Assembly (NCBI GenBank): GCA_026002875.1
Contig: BPGE01000001.1
Location: forward strand, 1,798,001 to 1,862,000
Origin: Bryobacteraceae bacterium
GTDB taxonomy: Bacteria; Acidobacteriota; Terriglobia; Bryobacterales; Bryobacteraceae
Reading direction: 5' to 3'
Length of the DNA: 64,000 nucleotides
The notes under the pieces were generated by a model that had not been told where the DNA came from, did no database searches, and worked only from the letters and a program-made list of their open reading frames with translations. This document shows positions 16,136 through 25,538 of this stretch, one piece after another. The stretch's first letter is position 1. Every line of letters starts with the position of its first letter. A program made the position numbers and the translations under genes.

Positions 16136-17935
16136 TCAGTTTTCCGCGGAATGGAGGCCGCCCGGGGCGGCGCAAAACTCGATATTGGACACGGGACAAT
16201 TCCACAAACACGCCCCGCAATGGACGCATTTTTCCCGGTCGAAAGCCGGAACACCGGCTGGATTTTCGGGCGAAATCCGGATGGCTTCGCCCGAGCAGAT
16301 CTCGACGCACAGATGCGCCTCGCACTGCAGGCAAAGCTGCGGGCTGCGGAAGACGACGTGATCGGGGAAATCGGCGGGCGCCTGGACCTTGCCGCCCATC
16401 AGCAGGGCGTCCTGATGGGAGACGAGCAACTGGCCGTCGTACTCGACCGGCGGCCAGCCGCACAGGTCCATCAGGATGTCGTGCAGGGGGCGGGCTTCGG
16501 CTTCGGCGCGCCGGCGGGCGCGCTCGATTTCGGAGCGCGAGAGGCGCCCGGCGTAATAGTCGGCAAGTTTTTTCGGATGGCGGTCTTCGCGGGGACGGGG
16601 CAGGGAGAGGCGGCCGCCGGTGAGTCCGGCCAGCGCCATGCCGAGGAAGCCGGGCAGCAGCCCCCACTGGAAGCCGTTGCGCGCCCTTTCAGCCGTCTGC
16701 GATTCGCGCTCGAGCCAGGAAGCGCGGCGGCGCGCGACGTAGGTGTTTTCGAGATTCTCCCGGGTGAAGGGTTTGCCTTCGCGCAACAGTTCGAGGACGG
16801 CTTCGGCGAGTTGCGTTCCAGTAAGCCACGCTTCGTCGACACCCGAGCCGGTGAGCACGTTGGTGGAGCCGGAGCACTCGCCGATGCGGGCGTAGCCGTG
16901 GCCTGCGAGGAAGGGTTCGCCGCGGCGGCCGGATTCGAGAAGAGACTTGGCGCCCCAGCTCCGGAGGCGTCCGCCTTTGAGGTGCCGCCAGAGATACGGG
17001 TGCTGGATAAAGTGCTGGAGGTAGCGGTACGACGTGCGCACCGGGCTGTCCATCCATGAGGGGACAAAGATGCCGGCGCTGGCGATGCGGCCTGGATGGA
17101 CGTAGAGGAAGCCGAAGATCTCGGGTTCGGGAAATCCGATGGTGTGCCAGACCGTGCCCTCTTCGAGGGTGCAGGACTCGGGCAGGTCGATGACCATCTT
17201 CATGCCGACGGCCCACTCGTCGCGGCGGTGGCCGGCGGGCATGCCGAAGTGCCCGTCGAGCTGGCGGCCGACGGCGCCGACGGGACCGTCGCCGACGACC
17301 GTGAGCGCGGCGCGCACCTCGCTGCCATCGGCGGCGAGGCGGACACCGGCCACCCGGTCCTCTTCGATGAGCGGGCTGGCGACGGGCGTGGCGGGCCAGA
17401 TCTGCGCGAGCCCGGACATCATCACCTGCTGGCCCACCCACTGATTGAACTGGCCGAGCGAGAAGATGAAGCCGTCCTGCTTGTGGAGAAACTCAGGCAC
17501 CCAGGGCAGTGCGAGACCTTCATGGGCGACGCCGAGCACGCCGGAGAATGCGCGGCAGAGCTGGTCGGCCAGCCGCATCCACGCGGGACGGCGCGTGACG
17601 CCCCAGGGATCCAGCAGGTAGATGAGCTGCTCGTCACGCACCCGGGCGGCGAGGGGGATTTCGGCGGGGTCGAGGCCGGGAATCGAGTTGCGGATGGCGC
17701 GGGCTCGCGTGACCACGCCGGAGACGCCGAAGGAGATGTCGTCGGCGCGCTCGTAGCAGACGATCTGGGGCGGCAGGCCAGGCATGGCCTTCGATTCGAC
17801 GCCCGCCATTTCGGGCTTCTGGAGACCTTGCGTGAGAGTCCGGAGGAAGCCCGCCACGGCGGGGCCGAAGCCCGTGCAGACGATGTCGGCGTCGAGCGGC
17901 TGCGCCTGCGGCTGATCCGTGAGTTCTTCGTGCAT
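16136..17935 (-). CDS. ETF:quinone oxidoreductase-like flavoprotein with C-terminal ferredoxin domain (FixC-FixX type)
   Basis: 599 residues. The N-terminal Rossmann motif DADIVCTGFGPAVAGF binds FAD. The middle has GECSGSTNVLTGSGVDEAWLT, equivalent to the quinone-site GD-A-G region of FixC/ETF-QO. The last 90 residues hold two cysteine groups, CLQCEAHLCVEIC and CVHCGACLWNCP, so at least one 4Fe-4S cluster is expected and the extra cysteines may hold a second. The enzyme should take electrons from EtfAB and reduce quinone at the membrane. It lies directly between the acyl-CoA dehydrogenase and etfB, which makes the whole route complete. Confidence 0.85.
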   Translation of the reverse strand: MHEELTDQPQAQPLDADIVCTGFGPAVAGFLRTLTQGLQKPEMAGVESKAMPGLPPQIVCYERADDISFGVSGVVTRARAIRNSIPGLDPAEIPLAARVRDEQLIYLLDPWGVTRRPAWMRLADQLCRAFSGVLGVAHEGLALPWVPEFLHKQDGFIFSLGQFNQWVGQQVMMSGLAQIWPATPVASPLIEEDRVAGVRLAADGSEVRAALTVVGDGPVGAVGRQLDGHFGMPAGHRRDEWAVGMKMVIDLPESCTLEEGTVWHTIGFPEPEIFGFLYVHPGRIASAGIFVPSWMDSPVRTSYRYLQHFIQHPYLWRHLKGGRLRSWGAKSLLESGRRGEPFLAGHGYARIGECSGSTNVLTGSGVDEAWLTGTQLAEAVLELLREGKPFTRENLENTYVARRRASWLERESQTAERARNGFQWGLLPGFLGMALAGLTGGRLSLPRPREDRHPKKLADYYAGRLSRSEIERARRRAEAEARPLHDILMDLCGWPPVEYDGQLLVSHQDALLMGGKVQAPADFPDHVVFRSPQLCLQCEAHLCVEICSGEAIRISPENPAGVPAFDREKCVHCGACLWNCPVSNIEFCAAPGGLHSAEN

Positions 17936-17950
17936 GGCCGTGAAGGGGGC

Positions 17951-20176
17951 TTACTGCGGATAGTCGAGCGCGGCCGGGATCATGACTTTCTGCACCGATT
18001 CCGCGGCGCGGTCCTTGGCCAGCAGCGCGCCGGCGAGGCAGCCGTCGAGCTTGGCGCGCAGGCGCGAGAAATCGGCCAGCCCCGGCGCGCGCACGCAGGG
18101 TCCGGCTTTGGTTTCATGGCCGCCGTCTTCACGGAAGTAGTCGCCGGTGAAACCGCTGGCGCCGGGGACGACGCTTTCGATCTGGCGCAGCTCGGGTTCG
18201 TTGAAGCAGCAGGCGGCGCACTGCGGGTCGTCATCCCAGGAGGGATGGCGCAGGAAGCCGAAGACGAGCTCCGTGCAGATGCGGGCGGCCTGTCCGGCTG
18301 CATGCGCAGCCTGCACGTGGCAGAGATCGGTGAGGAAATCCACGGTGCCGCGGAAGCCCTGCTGGATCACTTCCGCGCCGTGGCGGCGGAGATGTTCGAC
18401 GTCGAGGATCAGGCAGCGCGCGGCGAGCAGCCAGCAGAGCGCGTCGGCCATGGGGAAGGTGACGCCCTGGCGGTTGGACTGGTAGAGCTTCTGGCCGTTG
18501 GAGTCGGTGGCGTGCTGCAGATGGTTGAGCGTCCACTGCCAGAGGTGCATGGCGCTGGCCAGGGTGCAGGCGCCGGTGCCGGGCTCGATCGAGGCGATCT
18601 GGCGCATTTCGTGAATCCAGTTGCGGAACTGCGCCTGGAAGACTTCGTTCGTCATGGTGAGCGACAGCTGGCGGCGCTGCACGGCCTCGGGGCCTTCGTA
18701 AGTGGCTTCAAGTTGCGAGTCCATCCACTTGTAGCCGAGGAAGCCGGGGCAGTCCTCGGTGATGCCGTAGCCGCCCATCAGGCTGACGGCTTCGCGCATC
18801 ATGACGCTGCCGTGGCCGGTGTTCCAGAGCTTGGTGGCAGGGCAGAGGACGTTGGCCTGGGCGTCGAGCACGATGTACTGGATCACGGGGTCGGCGGCGA
18901 GGCGCTGGAAGCGCTCTTCGTTGCGCAGCGCGGCGTTGTGCGCCTGCATTTCGATGAACTCGAGCGCCTCGTGCTGGCGCTTGCGCAGGGCTTTGACGGC
19001 GGCCATGCCGCCATGCACGCCCTGTTCGGCGAGCACGCGGTCTTTTTCGCGCTCAATGGGGTCGAGCTGATCGAACAGGCGCGCCGTGGCGAAGCCGAGC
19101 GAGGCGCTGGCCTCGCCCGCCGCCCAGATGTCGATGAGGCGGTGGGTGACGTCTTCTTTCTGCTGCAGGCCGAGCTCATAGCGCGGCGAGCCGGGCGAGA
19201 CGGCCTCAGAGCCGCGGAACCGGTCGCGGTGGTAGCGGATGAGCGGCTCGATGGAGGACAGCAGCTTGGCCGAGGTCATCAGGCCGACGGTGACGCGGGT
19301 GCGGCGGAAGACGGCTTCGATGATCGAGCCGTGGTCGTAGTTCGGGATGAGGACGCCGTCCTTCACGGTGTAGCCGCCGACGATGCGCGAAGCGGGGACG
19401 CGCAGCTGGAAGACGGGGTCGTTGGTGGCGGAGAGCTGATGGACGAGCTTGCGCGTCGGGGTGCCGCGGTCGAAGACGCCCGGATCGGTCTCTTCGAGAA
19501 TCACCATGCAGGAGCCCTTGATGCGGGGATCGTCCGAGTCGACGGCGGCGGTGACGAAGTTGGCGAACGCCATGTTGGTGATGAAACGGCCGCGCTTGGA
19601 GACTTCGAGGATGGGCTCGCCGCCTTCGGGCCACTCGGCGATCCGGACCTTGCCGCCGAGCATGCCGGTTTCGACGCCGACATAGGGGATGGGCTCGGTG
19701 AGGGCGAAAGCGGCGCGTTTGGGCTCGCGGTCCGGCGCGGGAGCGGCGAGGCTCATGTAGTGGAGGCGCTGCTCGGGGGTGCCGCGCTCGTGGATGGGCG
19801 CCAGGCCGAGATGCGTGGCCAGCGAGCAGGTGGCCGCGCCCGCATCCACCCAGGCGAGCTCGAAGGCGATGAGCGCGAGCGCGAGGTTTTTCGGGCCTTC
19901 CAGAAAGCCGCCCTCTTCGGGCTCGAGATACGCGGCGGTGATGCCTGCGGCATCGAACTCCTTCAGCAGGGCGTGCTTTTCCGGCGTCCAGTCGTGGGTG
20001 TGGCGGCCGCCTTCGGCCACCAGCCGCGCGACGGGACCGCGCGCGACGGCGCGCGTGCTCTGCACCAGCATCTGGAGATCGTAGCGGTCGGCGAACCGCC
20101 ACATGACCTGCCGGACATCGTCGCCGGGCAGGGTTTGCAGGTGTTCGCGGGGCGAAGCGGAAGTCGAGGACGCCAT
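17951..20176 (-). CDS. Large acyl-CoA dehydrogenase
   Basis: 741-residue flavin-dependent acyl-CoA dehydrogenase, much longer than the 380-residue classic enzymes. The ACAD core is clear: AAYLEPEEGGFLEGPKN, ALTEPIPYVGVETG, LMGGYGITEDCPGF and the catalytic-base segment TYEGPEAVQRRQL, where the Glu matches that of YEG-type enzymes. About 180 extra C-terminal residues hold helices and a Cys-rich patch (DDDPQCAACCFNEPE). The ATG at 20176 has an AAGGAG site 11 bases upstream. It heads the operon with ETF-QO, EtfB and EtfA, so electrons from its substrate would go straight to quinone. The substrate is unknown, and the length recalls long-chain or branched acyl-CoA enzymes. Confidence 0.87.
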   Translation of the reverse strand: MASSTSASPREHLQTLPGDDVRQVMWRFADRYDLQMLVQSTRAVARGPVARLVAEGGRHTHDWTPEKHALLKEFDAAGITAAYLEPEEGGFLEGPKNLALALIAFELAWVDAGAATCSLATHLGLAPIHERGTPEQRLHYMSLAAPAPDREPKRAAFALTEPIPYVGVETGMLGGKVRIAEWPEGGEPILEVSKRGRFITNMAFANFVTAAVDSDDPRIKGSCMVILEETDPGVFDRGTPTRKLVHQLSATNDPVFQLRVPASRIVGGYTVKDGVLIPNYDHGSIIEAVFRRTRVTVGLMTSAKLLSSIEPLIRYHRDRFRGSEAVSPGSPRYELGLQQKEDVTHRLIDIWAAGEASASLGFATARLFDQLDPIEREKDRVLAEQGVHGGMAAVKALRKRQHEALEFIEMQAHNAALRNEERFQRLAADPVIQYIVLDAQANVLCPATKLWNTGHGSVMMREAVSLMGGYGITEDCPGFLGYKWMDSQLEATYEGPEAVQRRQLSLTMTNEVFQAQFRNWIHEMRQIASIEPGTGACTLASAMHLWQWTLNHLQHATDSNGQKLYQSNRQGVTFPMADALCWLLAARCLILDVEHLRRHGAEVIQQGFRGTVDFLTDLCHVQAAHAAGQAARICTELVFGFLRHPSWDDDPQCAACCFNEPELRQIESVVPGASGFTGDYFREDGGHETKAGPCVRAPGLADFSRLRAKLDGCLAGALLAKDRAAESVQKVMIPAALDYPQ

Positions 20177-20240
20177 GCTGAGAGAACTCCTTGCGCCCGG
20201 ATATGCAATTTTCAGTCCATGCCGGGCAGCGGCCCGAAGC

Positions 20241-20282
20241 CCGCAAAATTGCGGAGTATCAGACCGAAGAGTCCATTTTACA
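20241..20282 (-). promoter_or_regulatory. Possible promoter with overlapping palindrome for the ETF operon
   Basis: On the minus strand TGTAAA (20282-20277), 16 bases, then GATACT (20260-20255) resembles a sigma70 promoter. The inverted repeat CCGCAA-aa-TTGCGG (20241-20254, plus-strand reading) lies where transcription would start and could be an operator. The promoter match is only moderate. Confidence 0.35.
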
Positions 20283-20326
20283 TGGGGATTATGCCCCACC
20301 GCAGAGACGCTAACTGTACGTGCGCG

Positions 20327-20908
20327 TCAAATCACCCGGCTGCCGAGGCCGCCCCATTCGCCCGCGAGGTTGGTGCGGATGCCGATGCGGGCGAGGGCGC
20401 GGCCGACGGTCTGGTTGACGATGTCGTCCACGGTCTGGGGGGTGTTGTAGAAGGCGGGCACCGGGGGCATGATGATGGCGCCCTGTTCGGCGGCCATCTG
20501 CATCAGGCGGAGGTGGCCGCGGTGGAGGGGGGTTTCGCGGACGAGCAGCAGGACGGGGCGGCCTTCCTTGAGCTGGACGTCGGCGGCGCGGGCGATGAGA
20601 TCGGCGCTGTAGCAGTTGGCGATGGCCGAAAGGGTCTTGATGGAGCAGGGCGCGACGATCATGCCCATGGTCTCGAACGAGCCGGAGGCGATGGTGGCGC
20701 CGATGTTGGCGTTCGGGTGGACGACGGAGGCGAGCTTTTCGACATCGCGCGGCGCGAGGTTGGTCTCCGCGCCGATGGTGGCGCGGGCGGCGGCGCTCAT
20801 GACGAGGTGGGTTTCGATCTCCGGCATCTGGCGCAAAGCCTCGAGAGTGCGGATGCCGTAAATGACGCCGGAGGCGCCGGTGATGGCCACAATCAGGCGT
20901 TGCGGCAA
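20327..20908 (-). CDS. ubiX: Flavin prenyltransferase UbiX
   Basis: 193-residue UbiX/Pad1-type enzyme. It makes prenylated FMN, the cofactor of UbiD-type decarboxylases. The N-terminal flavin-binding LIVAITGASGVIYGIRTLEAL, the middle GSFETMGMIVAPCSIKTLSAIA and RPVLLLVRETPLHRGHLRLM are full matches. I place the start at TTG (20908): it has GGAAAGGA upstream, gives the usual family length, and avoids overlap with the tRNA gene 44 bases upstream. No ubiD lies in the window. Confidence 0.92.
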   Translation of the reverse strand: MPQRLIVAITGASGVIYGIRTLEALRQMPEIETHLVMSAAARATIGAETNLAPRDVEKLASVVHPNANIGATIASGSFETMGMIVAPCSIKTLSAIANCYSADLIARAADVQLKEGRPVLLLVRETPLHRGHLRLMQMAAEQGAIIMPPVPAFYNTPQTVDDIVNQTVGRALARIGIRTNLAGEWGGLGSRVI

Positions 20909-20952
20909 GGCTGAGGTTCCTTTCCGGGAAGCAGAGGGCGGAGTCAGCGGCG

Positions 20953-21042
20953 TGGCGGAAGGGGTGGGATTCGAACCCACGAACGGCTTTCACCGTTGGC
21001 GGTTTTCAAGACCGCTGCCATCAACCGCTCGGCCACCCTTCC
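20953..21042 (-). tRNA. tRNA-Ser (anticodon UGA)
   Basis: 90-nt class II tRNA including an encoded CCA end. The acceptor stem is GGAAGGG/CCCTTCC. The anticodon loop is CTTGAAA, giving anticodon UGA. The long variable arm pairs across CGGTGAAAGCCG, and the T arm has GTGGGTTCGAATCCCAC. It lies on the same strand as ubiX, 44 bases before its start, so the two may share a transcript. Confidence 0.95.
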
Positions 21043-21146
21043 AGCGCTCTTCATTTTACTGCACCCTTTCAAACAGATGCCGGCGCGGGCCCCGTGGATG
21101 GAAGCGCCGCGCCGGCTTCCTGTCTCCTCCGCAGAGGAGGAACGGA

Positions 21147-22670
21147 TCAGGCGAACGACCAGCCCTTGCGGAAGGTGGGCTTGAGGTATTTGTTCGCCTC
21201 GTTGTTGTTGGTGAAGCGCATTTTCACGGGGTCGTACTCGAGCTTGCCCTCGACGCGCAGGGCGATGACGCCGAGCAGCATCCATTCGGTGAACGGCGCG
21301 GCGACTTCGAAGTTGGAGCAGGCGGGCTCGCCGCCCTTGCAGGCGCGGATCCAGTCGCGGTAGTGGCCGGGCGAGCGCGTCAGCAGCGGGGCGGGGAAGC
21401 GGTAGTCCTTCATCTTCTCCGCCGGAATGAGCCGGGTCTGCTCGCCGTACGTGCCGGTAGTGATCATGCCCTTGCTGCCGACGAACAGCGCGCCATCGGG
21501 CGGCGGGAAACGGAGCTTGTCGGGCTCTTTGCGCATGGCCTCGTACTGCTCCCAATCGAAGAGTCGGCCGACGTAGCCGGTGCGCTGCGCCTGGCGCGGC
21601 GGGCCTCCCTGCTGGCCCTGGCCGCCGCCCATCAGGAAGGGCATGTCGCCGAGCCACTCGCCTTCCGGCACGCCCTCGATCCTGGGCGTCTCCTTGCAGC
21701 CGTCATACCAGTACAGAGTGACGGGAGGCATGTTGCCGCGGGCGGGGAATTCAAACCTGATCACCGACCGCTCGGGGAACATGAAGGGGGAAGTGCCTTC
21801 CTTTTTGATGCACTCCACGCTCTTCGGCGGACCGAGCTGCAAGGCCATGTTCGGCGCGCCGAGGATGTGGCAGGCCATGTCGCCGAGGGCGCCGCAGCCG
21901 AAGTCGTAAAAGCCGCGCCAGTTGAAGGGCTGATAGAAGTAGCCGCCGAAGCGGTTCGGGTACTTGCCCGTGTCTTTGCCGGACGTGAACGGTCGCATGT
22001 CGGCGATGCCGAGCCACAGGTCCCAGTCGAGCGTGTCGGGGACGGGCTCTTCCGGCGGAATGGAGGTGAGCCCCTGCGGCCAGATGGGGCGGTCCGTCCA
22101 GGCGTGGACTTCGCGGACTTCGCCGATCTCGCCAGCCCAGATCATTTCGGCGACCTGGCGGGTGCCTTCGTTCGAGTAGCCCTGGTTGCCCATCTGCGTG
22201 GCGACCTTGTATTTGCGCGCCGCCTCCAGCAGCTGACGGGCTTCCCAGACGGTGCGGGTGAGCGGCTTCTGCACGTACACATGCTTGCCGCGCTCCATGC
22301 ACCACATGGCCTGGATGCCATGCATGTGGTCCGGCGTGCAGACGATGACGGCGTCGATGTTCTTGTCTTCTTTATCGAGCATGCGGCGGAAGTCTTTGTA
22401 CTTCGGCACGCTCTCGAAGCGCTTGTAGGTGGCCGCAGCCTGGCGGTCGTCCACGTCGCACAGGGCGACGATGTTCTCCGTGGGCGCACAGGCGGCGATA
22501 TCGCTGGACGCTTTGCCGCCGGCGCCGATGGAGGCGATGTTCAGCTTCTCATTCGGCGACTTGTAGCCGGCAAGTTTGAGCGAAGGCGTGCTGCCGAAGC
22601 CGGCAGCGGGCACGGCTCCGGCCAGGAGCGAGCCCAGGAAGAAGTGGCGTCGGTTGGTCTCAAGAGCCAA
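21147..22670 (-). CDS. Gfo/Idh/MocA-family oxidoreductase with Tat signal
   Basis: 507-residue NAD(P)-dependent sugar oxidoreductase of the Gfo/Idh/MocA superfamily. A Tat-type signal (TNRRHFFLGSLLAGAVPAAG) precedes the Rossmann fold, which has NIASIGAGGKASSDI and the family's catalytic KP in VYVQKPLTRTVWEA, followed by GNQGYSNEGT. I chose the TTG at 22670 because GGGAG lies 9 bases before it. A second TTG at 22688 is possible. Related exported proteins are numerous in Acidobacteriota and Planctomycetes and are thought to act on 3-keto sugars. That role is inference here. It is divergent from lutC with only 32 bases between starts. Confidence 0.85.
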   Translation of the reverse strand: MALETNRRHFFLGSLLAGAVPAAGFGSTPSLKLAGYKSPNEKLNIASIGAGGKASSDIAACAPTENIVALCDVDDRQAAATYKRFESVPKYKDFRRMLDKEDKNIDAVIVCTPDHMHGIQAMWCMERGKHVYVQKPLTRTVWEARQLLEAARKYKVATQMGNQGYSNEGTRQVAEMIWAGEIGEVREVHAWTDRPIWPQGLTSIPPEEPVPDTLDWDLWLGIADMRPFTSGKDTGKYPNRFGGYFYQPFNWRGFYDFGCGALGDMACHILGAPNMALQLGPPKSVECIKKEGTSPFMFPERSVIRFEFPARGNMPPVTLYWYDGCKETPRIEGVPEGEWLGDMPFLMGGGQGQQGGPPRQAQRTGYVGRLFDWEQYEAMRKEPDKLRFPPPDGALFVGSKGMITTGTYGEQTRLIPAEKMKDYRFPAPLLTRSPGHYRDWIRACKGGEPACSNFEVAAPFTEWMLLGVIALRVEGKLEYDPVKMRFTNNNEANKYLKPTFRKGWSFA

Positions 22671-22702
22671 GGTCGTGTACTCCCGCAAACATCCTATCCA
22701 AG

Positions 22703-23326
22703 ATGGAGCCGGCGCAGGACGGGGCGCCGCTCTTCCACAAAGGCGCAGGATTGAATACTCTGGTTTCAGGTTTGATGATCGGAAAATTCCGGACTGCTGC
22801 GGAGGCCGCCGGGGCGGAGGTGGTGGAGGTGCGCTCCTGCGATGCGGCTCTTGCCGCTGTGGCGAGGCTCCTGAAGGAGGAGGGCGCCGGGCAGGATGGC
22901 CGCACGGCGGTGTGGGCGGACGGACCGCTGCGCTCGATGTTCCATCCGGAGCTGCTGGCGCAGATGTTGCCCGGGCTTGTGCTGGAAGTGACGCGGGAGA
23001 CGGCCGCAGCGGCGCATGCCGGCATTACGGAATTTGACTACGGCGCCGCGGCCACGGGGACGCTGGTGCAGGATGCCTCCGCCGCGGCGCAGCGGCTGGC
23101 TTCCACGCTGCCGCCCGTCCATCTCGCGCTGCTGCGCGCGGACCGGATTGTCGCCGACATCGGCGCAGCGCTGAGGCAGTTCAATCCGGCGCGGAGCGCT
23201 TTTCTGGCCCTGGTGACGGGCCCGAGCCGCACGGCTGACATCGAGCGGGTGCTCACCATTGGGGTGCATGGCCCGCGGCGGCTCATCATTGTGATCTACG
23301 AACCGGAGGCGTCTCATGCCCGCTGA
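22703..23326 (+). CDS. lutC: LUD-domain protein LutC-like
   Basis: 207-residue LUD-domain (DUF162) protein. Conserved elements are GITEFDYGAAATGTLVQDAS, STLPPVHLALLRADRIV and VTGPSRTADIERVLTIGVHG, the last being the family's strongest block. LutC-type proteins belong to the LutABC L-lactate oxidation complex. The start at 22703 is the first in-frame ATG. A second ATG at 22775 is possible and would leave more room for the divergent promoter. Its end overlaps the LutB-LutA fusion by 11 bases, so they form one operon. Confidence 0.85.
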   Translation: MEPAQDGAPLFHKGAGLNTLVSGLMIGKFRTAAEAAGAEVVEVRSCDAALAAVARLLKEEGAGQDGRTAVWADGPLRSMFHPELLAQMLPGLVLEVTRETAAAAHAGITEFDYGAAATGTLVQDASAAAQRLASTLPPVHLALLRADRIVADIGAALRQFNPARSAFLALVTGPSRTADIERVLTIGVHGPRRLIIVIYEPEASHAR

Positions 23327-25457
23327 CCATCGCGAGCAGGTCCGCCGTGCTCTCGAGCATCCACACCTTTCCGCCGCGCTGACGCGTTTCAGCGAAGATT
23401 ACCGGGCGAGCCGCGCCCGCGCCTACCAGGGCCTTGACTTCGAGGCGCTGCGCGAGCGGATCGCGGAGCGCAAGGCGCATGCGGCCGAGCGGCTCGACAG
23501 GCTCGCCGCGCGCTTTCTGGAGGCCGCCGCTGCCCGCGGCGCGCGCGCCGTGCGGCTCCACACGCCAGCCGATGTGCGCGCCTACATCCTCGACGTGGCC
23601 CGGCGGCGCGGGGCGCGCCTGATCGTGAAATCCAAATCGATGGCCACCGAGGAGATCCACCTGAATGCGGCGCTCGAGCAGGCGGGCATCGAGGTGAAGG
23701 AAACTGATCTCGGCGAGTGGATCGTGCAGCTGGCGCGCCAACGCCCGTCGCACATGGTGCTGCCGGCCATTCACCTGACGCGCGAGGACGTCGCCGAACT
23801 GTTCAGCCGCGAGACGGGCGAGCGGCTTCAGGCCGAGATTCCTCGCCTGGTGCGCGTGGCGCGGGAGCAGCTCCGCGAGAAATTCCTGCACGCAGACATC
23901 GGCATCACGGGCGCCAACATCGCCGTGGCGGAAACGGGGAGTCTGGTGCTTCTCACGAATGAAGGCAACGCGCGGCTGGTGGGGACGCTGCCGCCCGTGC
24001 ACATCGCCGTCGTCGGAATCGAGAAACTCGTGGAGCGGTTCGAAGATATCGAGCCGATCGTGGCGGCCCTCCCGCGCAGCGCCACGGCGCAGCAGATCAC
24101 CAGCTACGTGTCCATTCTGACCGGGCCGGCGGAAGCAGCCGAAGGCGGCGCAAAGGAGATGCACATCATCCTGTACGATCACCGCCGCATGGAGATGTCG
24201 GAGGATCCGCTGTTCTGCCAGGCGCTGCAGTGCATCCGCTGCGCCTCGTGCCTGAACGTGTGCCCCGTGTACAGGCTGGTGGGCGGGCACGTGTTCGGCA
24301 AAGTGTATACGGGCGCGATCGGCACGGTCCTCACGGCGTGCATCGAGGGATGGGAGGCCTCGCGCGGACTGGAGCAGCTCTGCATCCAGTGCGGCGCCTG
24401 CCGCGATGTCTGCCCGGCGAAGATCGATCTGCCGGAGCTGATTCTTGAAGTGCGCCGGCGGGCGGCGGCAGCGGCCCCGCAGCCGCTGGCCGCCCGCGCC
24501 GCGTTCTCGATCGTCTCCAACCGGCGGGCGTTTCACGCTCTGCTGCGCGCCGCTTCGCTCGCACAGAAGCCGCTGGCCGATGGGCCGTATCTGCGGCACC
24601 TGCCGCTGTGGCTTTCCGGGCGGGGCAAGGACCGCCGCCTGCCAGCACTTGCGGCGGAGCCGCTGCGGGACCGCTTGCCGAGGCTCGAACAGCCGCGCTC
24701 GGACCGCAAGGCGGCGCTGTTCGCCGGCTGCCTGATCGACTTCGTGTATCCGGAGATCGGAGAGGCGATCGTGAGGCTGCTCAACCGGGCGGGAATCGAG
24801 GTTGTCTTTCCCGAGAAACAGACCTGCTGCGGCGCGCCCGCGCACTTCAGCGGCGCCCTGGATGCGGCGGCAGCCAACGCGCGGGACAACGCGGAGGCGT
24901 TTTCGGGCATCGAGGCCGAGGCGGTGATCTCCGCCTGTCCCACCTGCACGGTCGCGTTGCAGCAGGATGTTTTACGCGCGCTGCGGGAGACCGGCGGGGA
25001 GCAGCATCTGGCCGAAGCCGAGCAGCTCGCCGGGAAGACGGTCGACGTGGCGACCTTCCTGCAACGTCTGGTTGCGGAAGGAGCGCTGCGGCTGCCCGAG
25101 GGAAGGCAACTGCCGGCGCTGACGTATCACGATTCCTGCCACCTCAAGCGCACGCTGCACGCCGAGCAGCCGCCGCGCAAGCTGCTTTGCGCGACCGGAT
25201 ACGAGGTGCGTGAGATGGCGGAGTGCGATGTCTGCTGCGGCATGGGCGGTTCATACTCGCTGAAGATGCCGGAGGTCTCCTCCGCCATGCTGGCGCGCAA
25301 GCTGCGGATGATCGCGGCCACCGGGGCGGAGGGCGTGGCGCTGGACTGTCCCGGCTGCCTGATGCAGATCCGCGGAGGCAGCGCGGCTGCGGGCCAGCCT
25401 GTGCGAGTCCTGCACACGGCCGAATGGCTCGCCCATCTGCTCGACGCCGAGCATTGA
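23316..25457 (+). CDS. LutB-LutA fusion, Fe-S L-lactate oxidation protein
   Basis: 713 residues combine two proteins that are separate in Bacillus (LutB, LutA). Residues about 60-300 are a LUD domain (EIHLNAALEQAGIEV, ITGANIAVAETGSLVLLTNEGN, LTGPAEAAEGG). Two 4Fe-4S motifs follow at residues about 306 and 356 (CIRCASCLNVCP, CIQCGACRDVCP). The C-terminal half carries the two CCG-type cysteine motifs of LutA/GlpC proteins (TCCGAPAHFSG at about 504, DVCCGMGGSYS at about 640). With LutC this would convert L-lactate to pyruvate and feed electrons to quinone. GGAGG lies 6 bases before the ATG. Confidence 0.9.
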   Translation: MPADHREQVRRALEHPHLSAALTRFSEDYRASRARAYQGLDFEALRERIAERKAHAAERLDRLAARFLEAAAARGARAVRLHTPADVRAYILDVARRRGARLIVKSKSMATEEIHLNAALEQAGIEVKETDLGEWIVQLARQRPSHMVLPAIHLTREDVAELFSRETGERLQAEIPRLVRVAREQLREKFLHADIGITGANIAVAETGSLVLLTNEGNARLVGTLPPVHIAVVGIEKLVERFEDIEPIVAALPRSATAQQITSYVSILTGPAEAAEGGAKEMHIILYDHRRMEMSEDPLFCQALQCIRCASCLNVCPVYRLVGGHVFGKVYTGAIGTVLTACIEGWEASRGLEQLCIQCGACRDVCPAKIDLPELILEVRRRAAAAAPQPLAARAAFSIVSNRRAFHALLRAASLAQKPLADGPYLRHLPLWLSGRGKDRRLPALAAEPLRDRLPRLEQPRSDRKAALFAGCLIDFVYPEIGEAIVRLLNRAGIEVVFPEKQTCCGAPAHFSGALDAAAANARDNAEAFSGIEAEAVISACPTCTVALQQDVLRALRETGGEQHLAEAEQLAGKTVDVATFLQRLVAEGALRLPEGRQLPALTYHDSCHLKRTLHAEQPPRKLLCATGYEVREMAECDVCCGMGGSYSLKMPEVSSAMLARKLRMIAATGAEGVALDCPGCLMQIRGGSAAAGQPVRVLHTAEWLAHLLDAEH

Positions 25458-25482
25458 GCCGGCTGCAGCGGCACGATATGAT
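25454..25482 (+). promoter_or_regulatory. Sigma70-type promoter for the mannonate-dehydratase-like gene
   Basis: TTGAGC (25454-25459), a 17-bp spacer and TATGAT (25477-25482). The -35 overlaps the stop codon of the preceding gene. The ATG is at 25539, giving a leader of about 50 bases. Confidence 0.55.
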
Positions 25483-25538
25483 GTCTTTCCCGATCCGCGC
25501 GAGCGTGCGCGGGCCGAGATCACTGGGGAGGATCCTGA

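Noticed and set aside
17096-20914. A 1272-codon open frame on the plus strand
   Set aside because: It lies opposite the ETF-QO and acyl-CoA dehydrogenase genes, and its translation is Asp/Glu/Gly/Ala-rich without family features. In GC-rich DNA the antisense of real genes often stays open.
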